53,058 nt of DNA from Planctomycetota bacterium (GTDB taxonomy: Bacteria > Planctomycetota > Phycisphaerae > Phycisphaerales > SM1A02): positions 1-53,058 of the forward strand of contig JAFMML010000015.1 in the NCBI GenBank assembly GCA_017859745.1, written 5' to 3'. The translations under genes were made by a program, and so were the position numbers. The notes under the pieces were generated by a model that was not told the origin of the DNA, did not search any database, and saw only the letters and a list, made by a program, of their open reading frames with translations. Of this stretch, positions 52,511-53,058 are shown piece after piece (the first letter of the stretch is position 1; each line of letters opens with the position of its first letter).

Positions 52511-52951
52511 ATGACCGAGTCCACGCCGAACGGAGTCCGACTCCGCGCCGATCCCGAGGACCTCCCACGCCTGCTCGAGTGGGTGCGTTCGACGCTCGTC
52601 CAGCTTGGGATCGAAGGCCGGGCCGCGACCGTCCTCGAACTGGCCGCCGAGGAGATCGCGCTCAACGCGATGACCCACGGTCGTCCCGCAGCGGGCGACG
52701 GAGTCGTGGAGCTGACGATCGACGCGGCATCGGAGGGCCAGGTGCGGTTGACGGTCGTCGACGAAGGCGCCCCCTTCGATCCGACGGCACTGGCCGGGCC
52801 CGACACGGACGCGTCGCTCGACGAACGGCGCGTCGGCGGTCTCGGCGTGCATCTCGTGCGGCAGATGGCCGACGCGGTCGCCTACGAGCGGCGCGACGGG
52901 CGGAATCGAACCGAAGTCCTGGTGAGACGGGACCACGAGGCGATCAGGTAG
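52511..52951 (+). CDS. HATPase-type serine kinase (RsbW/SpoIIAB-like anti-sigma family)
   Basis: 146 aa. GHKL ATPase motifs: N-box ELAAEEIALNAMTHG, G1 VVDEGAPFDP, and G2-like VGGLGVHLVRQMADAVAYER. This short soluble form typically phosphorylates a STAS partner and sequesters a sigma factor or another target; the STAS gene directly upstream is the obvious partner. ATG 52511 has GGGGA about 7 nt upstream; ATG 52487 is in frame but less likely. Its stop codon abuts the tandem repeat array at the window end. Confidence 0.88.
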   Translation: MTESTPNGVRLRADPEDLPRLLEWVRSTLVQLGIEGRAATVLELAAEEIALNAMTHGRPAAGDGVVELTIDAASEGQVRLTVVDEGAPFDPTALAGPDTDASLDERRVGGLGVHLVRQMADAVAYERRDGRNRTEVLVRRDHEAIR

Positions 52952-53058
52952 GTCGGATACGTCGGACCTGTCGGACGCGTCGGACTCTGTCGGACTCTGT
53001 CGGACATGTCAGACCTGTCGGACCTGTCGGACATGTCAGACCTGTCGGACACGGTCGG
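52952..53058. repeat. Short tandem repeat array, 9-bp unit GTCGGACNN, running off the window
   Basis: Starting one base after the stop codon of the HATPase gene, eleven units follow without gap. Most are 9 bp (GTCGGACCT, GTCGGACAT, GTCAGACCT and similar); two are 10 bp (GTCGGACTCT). The invariant core is GTCrGA. A partial unit (GGTCGG) touches the window edge, so the array probably continues. Confidence 0.9.

Noticed and set aside
52952-53058. CRISPR array
   Set aside because: Units are 9-10 bp with no spacers; a simple tandem array.

Overview
The window is GC-rich DNA, most likely from a member of the Planctomycetota, class Phycisphaerae, probably marine. The evidence is indirect. Secreted proteins end in 'PAP/PGG-hydrophobic-Arg5' sorting tails (genes at 956-1687 and 40113-40820). 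One polysaccharide-active protein carries dockerin-like and Ca-binding repeats typical of planctomycetes. The genes are mostly independent short operons on both strands, with several probable leaderless starts. No insertion sequence, phage gene, CRISPR array or rRNA is visible. One tRNA gene (Glu, CTC) is present.

Left part (1-11400, almost all minus strand): a truncated exported protein, a PEP-CTERM-like protein, a Dus tRNA-dihydrouridine synthase, then three members of the ebo metabolite-traffic cluster (eboE, eboC, eboF) preceded by an NTF2-like exported protein. EboC carries an unusual four-cysteine zinc ribbon in a cytoplasmic loop. Next comes a serine-biosynthesis operon, DUF1015-serA-serC. 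A PilZ-like protein and chorismate synthase (aroC) follow on the plus strand.

Middle part (13760-32400): two overlapping aldehyde dehydrogenase genes that look like a split ALDH16 (active domain plus an ALDH-like domain without a catalytic site). A SOUL-type lipoprotein and a ROK/polyphosphate-glucokinase-like kinase follow on the plus strand. Then on the minus strand: deoC behind three tiny membrane proteins, a nucleotide-sugar dehydrogenase, an E1alpha-E1beta-E2 2-oxoacid dehydrogenase operon, a degenerate subtilase-like protein, gamma-glutamyltransferase, leucine-type dehydrogenase, acyl-CoA dehydrogenase and an enoyl-CoA hydratase homologue. Together these could form an amino-acid (branched-chain) and fatty-acid catabolic neighbourhood.

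Right part (32600-53058): a large GH35-like protein whose catalytic acid/base appears replaced, a TolC-HlyD pair without an adjacent pump, a sorting-tail protein, lgt, tRNA-Glu, an ALDH8-type dehydrogenase, an orphan PotA/FbpC-type ATPase, a DUF721/DciA-like protein, and an osmoprotectant ABC system with permease and binding protein fused. After these come a secreted multidomain AA10 lytic polysaccharide monooxygenase (AA10 / dockerin-like / TSP3-like / CBM2), a Na/Pi cotransporter, and an STAS plus HATPase partner-switching pair. The window ends inside a 9-bp tandem repeat array.

Most interesting items: the zinc-ribbon EboC within a partial ebo cluster, the AA10 multidomain protein, the split ALDH16, the catalytically degenerate GH35-like protein, the -10 boxes placed 6-9 nt before start codons, and several intergenic tandem arrays with periods of 7, 9 and 11 bp. 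All functional statements come from reading the sequence and recalling families; no database search was run.
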